From contig DATFDP010000162.1 in NCBI GenBank assembly GCA_035252015.1, forward strand, positions 1-64,000: a stretch of 64,000 nt of DNA, written 5' to 3'. The translations under genes were made by a program, and so were the position numbers. The notes beneath the pieces were generated by a model. It worked only from the letters and a program-made list of their open reading frames with translations, searched no databases and was not told the DNA's origin. Below are positions 35,938-44,074 of the stretch, piece after piece (position 1 is the stretch's first letter; each line of letters begins with the position of its first letter). This DNA is from JAICWP01 sp035252015 (GTDB lineage: Bacteria > Acidobacteriota > Terriglobia > Terriglobales > Acidobacteriaceae).

Positions 35938-36618
35938 TTACTCGGTCGCGATCTTCCAGCCTTTGTCCGTGCGCATAAGATTGACCGAAGCGCGCGTCGG
36001 AGCAGCGTGGTAGAAATCGGCGCCATACTTATCAATCAAAGTAGAACGGTCCCAGGTGTTGAAAGCCTTCACGCGGTCGCCGGCAGCGTCGAAATCGTCA
36101 CCCAGTTGGTTAGGCACCCACTTCCAGGTGTATTCCACTACCGCGTCATTCACCCCGTTCATGGTGACCTTGGAAACATCTACCAGCTGTCGCTGCGCCA
36201 AAGGTATGGCGTAGGAAGTTGTGCCGTCGGCGTTCTTCCATTTCTTGAAACCTGGAATAGAGGACAGACGATCGCCCGTAGGCAGCACAGTGACCATGGT
36301 GCCACCGCCCGCGGCCTTAGCTGTCTTCACAATTCCCGCTTTCTCCAGCAGACGATAGTGCGGATCCCGGGGCTTCTCGTCCACGCTGGGCATGACCAAG
36401 CCGGCATGGAAGTGGAGAATCGCAGGGCCCTGAGCCTTAATGATGTTCTCCACCACGCTGGCTGCTTCCTTGGTTGAGAGCGGCTGCCGCGCGCGGACCT
36501 CTAACACCACATACGCCACCACCCCTAGAACCGCTGCCATCAGGGAAAGAAGCAGAAGGAGCGGCACAATCGTGGACTGCTTTTCCATTTTCACTTCGGC
36601 TTCGAAAAGTTCTGACAT
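35938..36618 (-). CDS. Single-pass membrane protein of unknown function
   Basis: 226 residues with one N-terminal membrane helix (~residues 18-40, V-P-L-L-L-L-L-S-L-M-A-A-V-L) and a ~180-residue extracytoplasmic domain. That domain contains a helix-turn region with L-L-E-K-A-G-I-V-K-T and a beta-rich C-terminus. ATG 36618 was chosen for the GGAGA Shine-Dalgarno; a start 27 bp upstream is possible. No family recognised. A CRP/FNR-like palindrome lies about 76 bp upstream. Confidence 0.6.
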   Translation of the reverse strand: MSELFEAEVKMEKQSTIVPLLLLLSLMAAVLGVVAYVVLEVRARQPLSTKEAASVVENIIKAQGPAILHFHAGLVMPSVDEKPRDPHYRLLEKAGIVKTAKAAGGGTMVTVLPTGDRLSSIPGFKKWKNADGTTSYAIPLAQRQLVDVSKVTMNGVNDAVVEYTWKWVPNQLGDDFDAAGDRVKAFNTWDRSTLIDKYGADFYHAAPTRASVNLMRTDKGWKIATE

Positions 36619-36693
36619 AAGGCTTCTCCTCACCGCAGGCCGCATCCGCGGTCATTTTCCAGCACCAGTGTCGCTTTTACTGCCCGCCAAGGC

Positions 36694-36709
36694 AGTGATG
36701 TAGGTCACA
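36694..36709. promoter_or_regulatory. CRP/FNR-type palindrome
   Basis: AGTGATGTAGGTCACA contains GTGA-N6-TCAC. It lies in the 367-bp gap between the minus-strand membrane-protein gene and the plus-strand methyltransferase. It resembles the tandem sites at 42958, 43849 and 55706, but no second site exists at 22 bp. Confidence 0.4.
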
Positions 36710-36931
36710 TACCAATTACAAGGCGGGCGCTGTAGGATAAGAGCAAGGATGTGTTCGCCGATTGCAACCGTCTGCAACCGCGACACTTGGCCTCTGGCCC
36801 TGTACAATGACCCGGTGCTACAGGGCGGCCGCAGCGCGTGGGATTAACTTTTGTTGTAGCCCTCCGGGGTACCACTCGGCTTTTGCAGGGGCGAACAACC
36901 CAAAACATAGTTATCTGCTCCAATTTGACAC

Positions 36932-36943
36932 GAACCGCGGTTC
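36932..36943. promoter_or_regulatory. Perfect 12-bp palindrome after a TTGACA box
   Basis: GAACCGCGGTTC follows TTGACA (36925-36930), 43 bp before the methyltransferase ATG. It could be an operator overlapping a promoter, but no good -10 box is seen. Apart from this and the CRP-like site, the gap 36619-36985 shows nothing else. Confidence 0.25.
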
Positions 36944-36985
36944 AGGAGTGTTGCAGACCCGGAGAATTCCGGACAAGGCTCAAGG

Positions 36986-37591
36986 ATGATCACACAAGAA
37001 ACGTTGCTGCTCCGGCAGCGCTCCCGAGCGGTTTCCCGTCACGCTTTTCTCTTTGCCAGAAACTTCTTCCGTTATCCCAAGCTGCTGGGTTCCGTGGTGC
37101 CCAGTTCACCCTTCCTGGTCAGGCACCTGCTCTCGCTGATTGACTGGCGGCGGGCGCGGATTGTTGTGGAGTACGGGCCAGGCGTGGGCACTCTCACCAG
37201 AGAGATCCTGAAGCGCATTGGCCCGGAGGCCACCCTGGTAGCCATCGAGCTCAATCCCGAGTTCGTTGAATTTCTGCAGAATGAAATACACGATCCGCGT
37301 TTGCGGCTGGTGTATGGGTCGGCGGCCGACGTGCGCACTATCCTGCAGCAGCTGAATTTGCCGCACGCCGATTACATTATTTCCGGCATCCCTTACACCC
37401 TGCTGCCCGACCGCATCCGCCGGGTTGTTACGCGCGAATCGCGCTACGTCCTTCATCCCCAGGGAGCCTTTCTGGTTTATCAGTTCACGCGCACGGTGCT
37501 GCCCTATGTGAAGGCCATCTTTGGCGACGTGCAGCAGGACTTCAAGCTGCTCAATATCCTGCCGGCGCACATTTATTTGTGCACACCGTGA
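36986..37591 (+). CDS. Class I SAM-dependent methyltransferase (PmtA/RNA-dimethylase-like)
   Basis: 201 residues. S-S-P-F-L-V-R-H-L-L near the N-terminus, motif I V-V-E-Y-G-P-G-V-G-T-L-T, acidic A-I-E-L-N-P-E motif II, and I-S-G-I-P-Y in place of the N-P-P-Y of rRNA dimethylases. This fits the phospholipid N-methyltransferase-like group. Substrate unknown. It overlaps the long form of the next frame, so the two are probably co-transcribed. Confidence 0.75.
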   Translation: MITQETLLLRQRSRAVSRHAFLFARNFFRYPKLLGSVVPSSPFLVRHLLSLIDWRRARIVVEYGPGVGTLTREILKRIGPEATLVAIELNPEFVEFLQNEIHDPRLRLVYGSAADVRTILQQLNLPHADYIISGIPYTLLPDRIRRVVTRESRYVLHPQGAFLVYQFTRTVLPYVKAIFGDVQQDFKLLNILPAHIYLCTP

Positions 37592-37671
37592 GCCACGCCC
37601 TCGCCGAAACGCGGGGGTTTGATACCATTTGCCAGGCCATGTCTTTAGCTGTCCACTGGCCACTGCCTCGC

Positions 37672-38301
37672 ATGATTCACGAAATCATCCCCGTGGGACC
37701 GCTACAGTGCAATTGCTCCGTGGTGGGTGACGAGCGCATACGCGAGGCCATGGTGATTGATCCCGGAGATGAGATCGACCAGATCATGGCGCTGGTTCAG
37801 AAGCACGGATTGACGGTGAAGCAGATTGTGATTACGCATGCCCACATCGACCACGTCGGCGGCGCCATGAAACTGCGCCAGCGCACGGGCGCGCCCATTC
37901 TGCTCAACCAGAACGATTACGCTCTGCTCAAGATGCTGGACGTGCAGGCGGCGTGGGTGGGCATGGCCACGCCCGGCAGAGTGGAAATTGACCAGCCTCT
38001 GGCGGAGGGTGACAAGCTGCGCGTAGGCAGCCTGGAGGCCGCCGTCCTGCATACGCCCGGACACACGGAGGGCAGCGTGTGCCTGTATTTTGCCGCCCAG
38101 CAGAAGCTGATCGCAGGCGACACGCTTTTTGCCGGCAGCATTGGGCGCACCGACCTGCCCGGCGGCTCCTTTCAGAAAATCATGAGCTCGCTGCATCAGC
38201 GGGTGCTGGCGCTGCCGGACGAAACGGTCGTGGTGCCGGGCCACGGCCCGCAGACCACGATTGGCGACGAGCGCGAAAGCAATCCCTTCCTGACCCGCTA
38301 G
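37672..38301 (+). CDS. Metallo-beta-lactamase-fold hydrolase (glyoxalase II-like)
   Basis: 209 residues. Metal motif T-H-A-H-I-D-H-V-G-G, then H-T-P-G-H-T-E-G-S, G-D-T-L-F and V-P-G-H-G-P, so all ligands of the two-metal site are present. Small proteins of this type are hydroxyacylglutathione-hydrolase-like thioesterases. ATG 37672 begins the conserved fold; Met at 37639 is an alternative. No Shine-Dalgarno is evident. An inverted-repeat element follows 7 bp after the stop. Confidence 0.82.
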   Translation: MIHEIIPVGPLQCNCSVVGDERIREAMVIDPGDEIDQIMALVQKHGLTVKQIVITHAHIDHVGGAMKLRQRTGAPILLNQNDYALLKMLDVQAAWVGMATPGRVEIDQPLAEGDKLRVGSLEAAVLHTPGHTEGSVCLYFAAQQKLIAGDTLFAGSIGRTDLPGGSFQKIMSSLHQRVLALPDETVVVPGHGPQTTIGDERESNPFLTR

Positions 38302-38307
38302 GTTTTC

Positions 38308-38465
38308 TCACCACAGAGGACGCAGAGTTCACAGAGGAAGACAATTAGTATTTCATGACTTTCAGTGTTGATCTTGCTGCCGTCGCAGCCCGCGGCTTTT
38401 AATTCTTCAATCTTCAATCGAAAAGTCACAATTTTCCGTGCGCTCTCTGTGTCCTCTGTGGTTAA
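38308..38465. repeat. MITE-like element with CCACAGAGGAC terminal inverted repeats
   Basis: The left end CACCACAGAGGACGCAGAG and the right end CTCTGTGTCCTCTGTGG are inverted copies enclosing ~110 bp of AT-richer sequence with no ORF. The right end supplies the TAA stop of the minus-strand aminotransferase gene. Related ends occur at 43740-43815, and a half copy near 45538. Confidence 0.75.
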
Positions 38466-39649
38466 GAACTGAGATTGCCCAAGGAGATGTGGGGCAGCAG
38501 CCGCCCTACTCCCTTCCGGAATTGTTCTGTGGGCGTGATCAGGCTGAGCACCAGATAGCCATCTCCGGGAAAGTCGTAGAAGTGTCCCGGATGAACCAGA
38601 ATCGATTCCCGCTCCAGCAACTCCACGGCCAGTTCCTCGTCAGACCGCGTAACTGGTACGCGCAGCACCGCATACCAGCCGCCTTCAATTTGCAGGCGAT
38701 CGCAAGCCTTCTGACGCGCCAGTTGTGAGTCCAGTTCCGCCAGGTTGGCAGCAATACGGTGGAGTAGCTGGCGGCTTATGGCATGCCGCCGCTCGAGCAG
38801 GCGTGGCGTTACCAACTGCACCGGAGTGCTGAGTGAGAGGTAGGTATCGGCAATCATTTCCAGACGCTCGCGGGCGCTGACAGCCAGTTCCTTCGGGCCG
38901 CTGGTCACGATCCATGCCACCTTCATTTGCGGCAAGGCGGATATTTTTGACAGCCCGCTGAGAGTGAAGGTGAGCGCGCCGGTGCTCCCGGCGAGACTCG
39001 GACGCGGAGATCCGGCGTGGACGTAGTCGAGGAAGACTTCATCGGAGACCAGAGCCAGTTCGTGTTGACGGCATAATTGACTGAGCGCTTCCGCCTCGCC
39101 TGGCTTCACATAAGACCCGGTAGGATTGTTGGGGTGCACAACCAGCAGAGCGCGAGTACGCGCGCTGATAGCGGCTTGCAACGAATGCAGGTCGAGGTGC
39201 CAGCCGTGATCGTAGAAGAGCAGATAGGGGACCAGCTTGACGTCCTGCACATCGGCGAGGAGTTCGAACAGGGGGTAGCTGGGAGAGGGAACCAGCACCT
39301 CGTCGCCGGGATCACAGAGCAAGCGGAAGACGAAGGAGTAGCCTTCGCTGGTGCTGGTGGTGAGGATTAGGTGATCAGGGTCAATGACAGCGGCCACCGT
39401 TCCGCGCTCTGCATAGTAGGCGGCGACAGCGTCGCGGGCGCTGCGCAGCCCTTTGGGATCGGGCTGATAGTGCAGCGACCCTGGCTGCGCCAGCCCCGAG
39501 AGGATCTGCAACTCGTCATAGCGCAGGCCGCAGCGCGTGGGATTGGATTCGGTGAGGTCGAGAATTTCCGCGCCCATGGCGCGGCGCCGCTGCAGCGCCT
39601 GCGCCAGCCGATTGGGCGCCAGCTTCCAGTTGGTGCGTCGGGCAAACAC
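38462..39649 (-). CDS. PLP-dependent aminotransferase, class I/II
   Basis: 395 residues, fold type I. N-terminal D-L-T-E-S-N-P-T, V-V-H-P-N-N-P-T-G (substrate/PLP Asn), S-D-E-V-F-L-D-Y (PLP Asp) and the Schiff-base Lys in S-G-L-S-K-I-S-A. Amino donor not resolvable. The stop codon lies in the inverted-repeat element at 38308-38465, so the last few residues may have been altered by its insertion. Confidence 0.85.
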   Translation of the reverse strand: MFARRTNWKLAPNRLAQALQRRRAMGAEILDLTESNPTRCGLRYDELQILSGLAQPGSLHYQPDPKGLRSARDAVAAYYAERGTVAAVIDPDHLILTTSTSEGYSFVFRLLCDPGDEVLVPSPSYPLFELLADVQDVKLVPYLLFYDHGWHLDLHSLQAAISARTRALLVVHPNNPTGSYVKPGEAEALSQLCRQHELALVSDEVFLDYVHAGSPRPSLAGSTGALTFTLSGLSKISALPQMKVAWIVTSGPKELAVSARERLEMIADTYLSLSTPVQLVTPRLLERRHAISRQLLHRIAANLAELDSQLARQKACDRLQIEGGWYAVLRVPVTRSDEELAVELLERESILVHPGHFYDFPGDGYLVLSLITPTEQFRKGVGRLLPHISLGNLSS

Positions 39650-39689
39650 GTGGCCATTGTACAGAGGCAGTGGCCAATGGCCAGGTTCA

Positions 39690-39727
39690 GTATGCAGTAG
39701 TCGGGAGTCGGGAGTCAGTAGTCAGGA
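39690..39727. repeat. Degenerate 7-bp tandem array (CYRANTN)
   Basis: On the minus strand it reads CTGACTA CTGACTC CCGACTC CCGACTA CTGCATA. It lies ~40 bp upstream of the aminotransferase start. Confidence 0.75.
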
Positions 39728-39901
39728 AGAGCGCGGGCGTAGCGGTTCCGATGTCAGGCACAATTCGGCAGGACTGACAAACTGGCTTCTGGGCACTGAA
39801 CACTGCCCGCTGCCCACTGGAGTTTGACCGCCGCCGCTCCAGCCCATAAAATCAAGTCAGTTCGCGCAGGCTTTATCAGCCGCAGCGAGCTGCCAGCCTG
39901 C

Positions 39902-39975
39902 TGCCCCCTCGTTCAACGGCAGGACAGCTGACTCTGGATCAGCATATCGGGGTTCGAATCCCTGGGGGGCAGCCA
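39902..39975 (+). tRNA. tRNA-Gln (anticodon CTG)
   Basis: A full cloverleaf folds. The acceptor stem TGCCCCC pairs with GGGGGCA, followed by discriminator G and an encoded CCA. D stem GTTC/GGAC, anticodon stem GCTGA/TCAGC with loop CTCTGGA (anticodon CTG), T arm CGGGG-TTCGAAT-CCCTG. Confidence 0.95.
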
Positions 39976-40308
39976 AGTATCATGAAGGACATACCTCTCT
40001 GATTTCCTGAAACGGCTTGAATTGGATCCTGAGCCACCGCCCCATCGGTTAGAAGCCGGCAAACGACAGAAGCCATGTCGACCTTTCTTTCTAATCCGTA
40101 ACCCTTTGCTAGCCAGCTCCAAGGCCGGGCGCGGACGATGTGCGATTTCGAACAGAAAAACGCAAATCTGAACACCATGACGCGCTGCCTGCGAGCAGAA
40201 CGCGCGTGTAGGGCAGATTTTTCAGCAACTTGCAATTTGCGGAGTGGCCGTTAGGGTGCACCACCCCGGGGTTCTCCACTTTGATTGCCAGCGTTCCAAG
40301 GAGGAACA
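39976..40308. other. Intergenic, nothing recognised
   Basis: 333 bp between tRNA-Gln and the permease gene. A direct copy of the tRNA 3' end (attachment site) was looked for and not found. It ends in the permease Shine-Dalgarno. No repeat or RNA recognised. Confidence 0.5.
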
Positions 40309-42771
40309 GTGCTCCAGGACTTCCGCTATGCGGCCCGACAGTTAGGCAGGTCGCCAGGTTTTGCCGTTATCGTAGTCCTCACCTTGGCGCTGGGAATCGG
40401 CGCGAACGCAGCTATCTTCAGCATCGTAGACTGGCTGCTGTTACGTCCACTGCCAGTCCGGGACCCAGGACAACTGACCACGATTTGGCAGCAACAGGGG
40501 AACCAGGAAGTTCTGTTTCCCGGTTCTTCCGTGCCCGATTATCGGGAACTTGCAAGTCAGAGCACGGCCGCATTCGATGATGTGTTCGGCTACGCGCCCG
40601 ACCTGGTAGGGCTCCGTGTCCGGGAAAACAAGGCGGAGCGGGTCATCACCAATTACGTTACGGGCAACTTCTTCTCCGCCCTGGGTCTGAAGCCGGCATT
40701 GGGCCGTTTGATTTTGCCGTCGGAAGGAAGCGCGCCAGGCTCAGATCCGGTGATCGTCCTCAGCTACTCCTATTGGAAGCAGCGCCTCAGCGGCGATCCG
40801 GGCATTCTCGGCACAAGAGTATCGGTAAACGGCCACCCGCTTACCGTGGTGGGAATCGCTCCCCAGGGTTTTCACGGAATCGCGCCATTTCTTTCCGTAG
40901 ATGGGTATGTGCCGCTGGGCATGGGGACACTGATTGACCAACCGCCGGATTTCATGAGTAATCGCGGCCAGCGTGGGCTGATTCTGCTGGGACGGCTGCG
41001 CCGGGGCGTGAGCCCGCAGCAGGCACAGGCCGCCATCGGCCTGGTAGCGCAGCGCCTGGCACAGCAATATCCGGATGTTGATAAGAACCTGATGATGATG
41101 GTGTTTCCGGAATCGCGGAGCCGGTTGGGCGACCCGCGGACCAACAGCCTCAACCTGATATGCGGGCTTTTTCTCGGCCTGGCAGGGCTGGTGCTGCTGC
41201 TGGCCTGCGTAAATGTGGCTAACATTCTGCTGGTGCGGGCCAGTACGCGTGCCCGGGAAATGGCGATCCGCGCCGCACTCGGCGCCCGCCGCGGCCGGCT
41301 GGTGCGGCAACTGCTAATCGAGAGCATCCTGGTGGCCGTGCTCGGCGGCGCCGCCGGCTTGCTTATCGGCTGGCTGGGCACCACCGCACTAACCTCGATA
41401 AATCTCCAGACCGATCTGCCGGTTCTTCTGGAGTTGAATTTCGATTGGCGCGTCTTTGCCTATGCGTTCATTGTGGCGCTGCTAACCGGAGTGGTCGTGG
41501 GCGTGTTCCCCGCGTTGCGTGCCGCGCGCCGCGACTTGAGCAGCGCGTTGCATGAAGGAGGCCGCGGGGTAATTGGGACCCGGCAGCGGGTTCGCACGGC
41601 GCTGGTCGTCAGCCAGGTGGCGGGCTCGCTCATGTTGCTCATCATGGCCGGATTGTTTACGCGCAGCCTCGGGCACGTGCAACAGACGAATCTCGGCTTC
41701 GATGCCGCGCAGGTGGTGAACCTCACCATGGATCCGGCCGAAATTGGTTATCATCCCGAGCAGACTCGCGAGTTCTACCGGGAATTACTGGCGCGCATTC
41801 GAACTACGCCCGGCGTGGTCTCGGCAACCAGCGCTTCTTCGGTCCCTTTCGGCTATTACGGTAGTTCTGACAGCCCTCTGGTGGAGGGATATCAGCCGCC
41901 GCCAGGACAGGGAGCGCCGGTTGCACTGACGAATTTCATCAGCACGCAGTATTTCGATACCCTGCGTATCCCCCTGCTGCACGGCCGAGCCTTCACCGAC
42001 GCAGATAATGAAAGTGCTCCCTACGTCGCGATTGTTAATGAGACTTTCGCCAAGCGCTTCTGGCCCAATCAGGACGCGGTGGGCCACGAATTCAAACTGG
42101 CTGGAGATACGAAACACAATCTCAAGGTGGTGGGGGTTGCCCGTGATGCGCGCTATCAGTTCTTCACCATTGCCGGCGCCGGCCAGCCTTACGTCTATCT
42201 GCCTCTTGCGCAACACGCAGAAGCTGCCACTTTACAGACGGTGCAGGTGCGGACAACCGGGGACCCAGGGAGCATGATTCCAGCATTAGAGCAAGCCGTC
42301 TCAGCCCTTGCTCCCAACCTCCCGGTGTTTGAAATGAAGACCATGAGCCAGGCCCTCTACAGCTTGAATGGATTTCTGATTTTTCAGGTGGGGGCAGGGT
42401 TGACGGCGGCGCTGGGAGGCCTCGGCCTCGTGCTGTCGGTGGTGGGAGTGTATGGCGTAATTTCTTATGCCGCCAGCCAACGCACTCACGAAATTGGGGT
42501 GCGCATGGCGCTGGGCGCGCAGCCTGGGGAGATCCTGCGCATGATCTTCCGTCAGGGAATCTTGATCGTCTCCTTGGGTCTGCTCCTAGGAGCGGCATGT
42601 GCTCTTGCACTCGCTCGTCTTGTGGGCACCTTTCTGACGGTAAGCGCAACCGATCCGGTGACGTACGTATCAGTGTCCATTGTGCTGGCAATTGTGGCGC
42701 TCACAGCATGTGCCATTCCTGCACGGCGGGCCATGCGCGTGGACCCCATGGTAGCGTTGAGGTACGAGTAG
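40309..42771 (+). CDS. ADOP-type duplicated FtsX/MacB-like permease
   Basis: 820 residues. Two MacB periplasmic-core plus FtsX membrane modules in tandem. The first module has a TM near residue 20-45 (F-A-V-I-V-V-L-T-L-A-L-G-I-G-A-N), a periplasmic core to ~270 and three TMs (280-420). The second has a TM near 440, a core to ~690 and three TMs to the end. R-A-S-T-R-A-R-E-M-A-I-R-A-A-L-G-A and S-Q-R-T-H-E-I-G-V-R-M-A-L-G-A are the two FtsX signatures. Such acidobacterial duplicated permeases occur without their own ATPase and probably export small peptides or antibiotics. GTG 40309 has AAGGAGGA at 40298-40305. No ATPase is adjacent. Confidence 0.92.
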   Translation: MLQDFRYAARQLGRSPGFAVIVVLTLALGIGANAAIFSIVDWLLLRPLPVRDPGQLTTIWQQQGNQEVLFPGSSVPDYRELASQSTAAFDDVFGYAPDLVGLRVRENKAERVITNYVTGNFFSALGLKPALGRLILPSEGSAPGSDPVIVLSYSYWKQRLSGDPGILGTRVSVNGHPLTVVGIAPQGFHGIAPFLSVDGYVPLGMGTLIDQPPDFMSNRGQRGLILLGRLRRGVSPQQAQAAIGLVAQRLAQQYPDVDKNLMMMVFPESRSRLGDPRTNSLNLICGLFLGLAGLVLLLACVNVANILLVRASTRAREMAIRAALGARRGRLVRQLLIESILVAVLGGAAGLLIGWLGTTALTSINLQTDLPVLLELNFDWRVFAYAFIVALLTGVVVGVFPALRAARRDLSSALHEGGRGVIGTRQRVRTALVVSQVAGSLMLLIMAGLFTRSLGHVQQTNLGFDAAQVVNLTMDPAEIGYHPEQTREFYRELLARIRTTPGVVSATSASSVPFGYYGSSDSPLVEGYQPPPGQGAPVALTNFISTQYFDTLRIPLLHGRAFTDADNESAPYVAIVNETFAKRFWPNQDAVGHEFKLAGDTKHNLKVVGVARDARYQFFTIAGAGQPYVYLPLAQHAEAATLQTVQVRTTGDPGSMIPALEQAVSALAPNLPVFEMKTMSQALYSLNGFLIFQVGAGLTAALGGLGLVLSVVGVYGVISYAASQRTHEIGVRMALGAQPGEILRMIFRQGILIVSLGLLLGAACALALARLVGTFLTVSATDPVTYVSVSIVLAIVALTACAIPARRAMRVDPMVALRYE

Positions 42772-42957
42772 ATAGGTGCTTGACGTCTGCGAGTTGCGTT
42801 CCGATCACCCGCCCGCGCACGAACCTATTGCGATGCTGGCCGCCAATCTCACCACAAGCCTAATGCAGCGAAACTCCTTTAATGGCAATGCATTGCCGCC
42901 GCGCAGCATCGCTGGCAGGCGGGCCGGTTTTGACCCCTTTCCAGCGTGACCCGTGCT

Positions 42958-42996
42958 TGTGACGGCCGTCACACTAGCCCGTGATAAAAGTCATAT
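42958..42996 (+). promoter_or_regulatory. Tandem CRP/FNR-type sites upstream of the cupredoxin gene
   Basis: TGTGACGGCCGTCACA (42958-42973) is a perfect TGTGA-N6-TCACA palindrome. Exactly 22 bp on, CGTGATAAAAGTCATA is a degenerate second copy. The same two-site layout is found at 43849-43886, and a weaker one at 55706-55743. The gap 42772-43089 holds no gene. Confidence 0.7.
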
Positions 42997-43089
42997 CCCC
43001 CCTGTGACGAGTTTCTTATCCTGAACGCGCATTGAAAAACCCCAAGCTTCAGCTCAGGAAAGGGCTGAAATTCAGGAAAGGTAGAAATC

Positions 43090-43674
43090 ATGAAAAAGAA
43101 TTTTCTTATTGCGATAGCAAGCTTCCTGGCTCTGAGCCTTGTAGCCGGCGCCGGCACGCTTAGCGGCAGTGTGAAGGGTGCGCAGGGACAATCCGTGGTT
43201 TATCTGCAGTCGGTGCAGGCCACCGCGCCCGCGCCCGCGGCTACGCAGGTCTACAAAATGAACCAGCAAGGCATGAAGTTCATCCCCAACGTGCTGGTGG
43301 TTCCGGTAGGGGCGACGGTGGAATTCGACAATGGCGATGCCGGCGCGCACAACGTTTACTGGTCGTCCATCGGCGGGGACAAAAAGCTGCACCACAATCT
43401 GGGTACGTTTCCCAGCGGCCAGAAGGCCACTTACAAGTTCGACCATGCCGGGGTGGTGCCAATCCTGTGCAATATTCATCCCGAGATGTCGGCTTACATC
43501 ATCGTGACTCCCACTCCTTACTATGCGCAGACGGACCAGATCCTGGGGGATTACTTCATCCAGAACGTGCCCGACGGCGAGTACAAAGCGACGATTTGGC
43601 ATAACGGCAAGACCACTTCGCAGGTGGTGAAGATCGCGGGCAACACCAAGGTTGATTTCAGCCTGGGCAAGTAA
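43090..43674 (+). CDS. Secreted cupredoxin (plastocyanin-like)
   Basis: 194 residues with signal peptide (residues 1-20). The plastocyanin-like domain has a type 1 copper site: His87 (G-A-H-N-V-Y-W), Cys127, His130 and Met133 (L-C-N-I-H-P-E-M). The C-terminal ~50 residues form a small beta domain (Y-F-I-Q-N-V-P-D-G-E-Y-K-A-T) like carboxypeptidase-regulatory modules. It is a periplasmic one-electron carrier. A tandem CRP-type site lies ~115 bp upstream, and the next gene, with the same site, encodes a cytochrome-porin; the two may form an electron path across the envelope. Good Shine-Dalgarno AGGAAAGG. Confidence 0.85.
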   Translation: MKKNFLIAIASFLALSLVAGAGTLSGSVKGAQGQSVVYLQSVQATAPAPAATQVYKMNQQGMKFIPNVLVVPVGATVEFDNGDAGAHNVYWSSIGGDKKLHHNLGTFPSGQKATYKFDHAGVVPILCNIHPEMSAYIIVTPTPYYAQTDQILGDYFIQNVPDGEYKATIWHNGKTTSQVVKIAGNTKVDFSLGK

Positions 43675-43699
43675 GACCAGTTTTCCTCCTGGTAGACGG

Positions 43700-43736
43700 A
43701 AAGGCGCGGAGCCCCAGGTTCCGCGCTTTCTTTTTT
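43700..43736 (+). terminator. Intrinsic terminator after the cupredoxin gene
   Basis: GCGCGGA (43704-43710) pairs with TCCGCGC (43720-43726) across a 9-nt loop, followed by TTTCTTTTTT. A flanking GAAA/TTTC extends the stem. Confidence 0.8.
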
Positions 43737-43739
43737 GTT

Positions 43740-43815
43740 CACAAAGAGACACAGAGGTACAGAGAGAATCCCCAAATGATTCGTTGCCTCTGTGTCTTCG
43801 TGTCTCTTGTGGTCA
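43740..43815. repeat. CACAGAGG inverted-repeat element (short copy)
   Basis: CACAAAGAGACACAGAGG at the left is inverted as CCTCTGTGTCTTCGTGTCTC at the right, with ~25 bp between. Same family as 38308-38465. It lies just after the cupredoxin terminator. Confidence 0.65.
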
Positions 43816-43848
43816 GATTTGGTTCTGCTCAACACCTCAAATTTTTTT

Positions 43849-43886
43849 TGTGACGGCAGTCACAACCGGCTGTGACAAAAGTTACA
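43849..43886 (+). promoter_or_regulatory. Tandem CRP/FNR-type sites upstream of the cytochrome-porin gene
   Basis: TGTGACGGCAGTCACA (43849-43864) and TGTGACAAAAGTTACA (43871-43886), spaced 22 bp between corresponding positions, as at 42958. Both match TGTGA-N6-T(C/T)ACA. The rest of the 400-bp gap 43675-44074 holds the terminator and the repeat. Confidence 0.72.
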
Positions 43887-44074
43887 GCCTTATGTACGTC
43901 GTAAAGCGACAATTCCTCCACATTCGTAAACACGAGACACGGGGTCTCGCTGCAGTCAACAGCTTGGGGAGACTTAAGCCTTCATACCTCAGAGGTAAGG
44001 AGCGCAGAATGCGCCGTTACATCATCAGCAGTCTCGCCATTTATGTTCGTGATTCGCAAAAGAAGGAGAGGTCA

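Noticed and set aside
39913..40122. Minus-strand open frame over the tRNA
   Set aside because: It overlaps the tRNA-Gln antisense; such frames are a common artefact.
39902..40308. tRNA-Gln as an integration site for a genomic island carrying the permease
   Set aside because: No second copy of the tRNA 3' end, no integrase and no compositional break were found.
44009..44074. Upstream ATG with AAGGAG as start of the cytochrome-porin
   Set aside because: It would put ~22 charged residues in front of the signal peptide; ATG 44075 also has a good Shine-Dalgarno and gives a normal leader. Not fully excluded.
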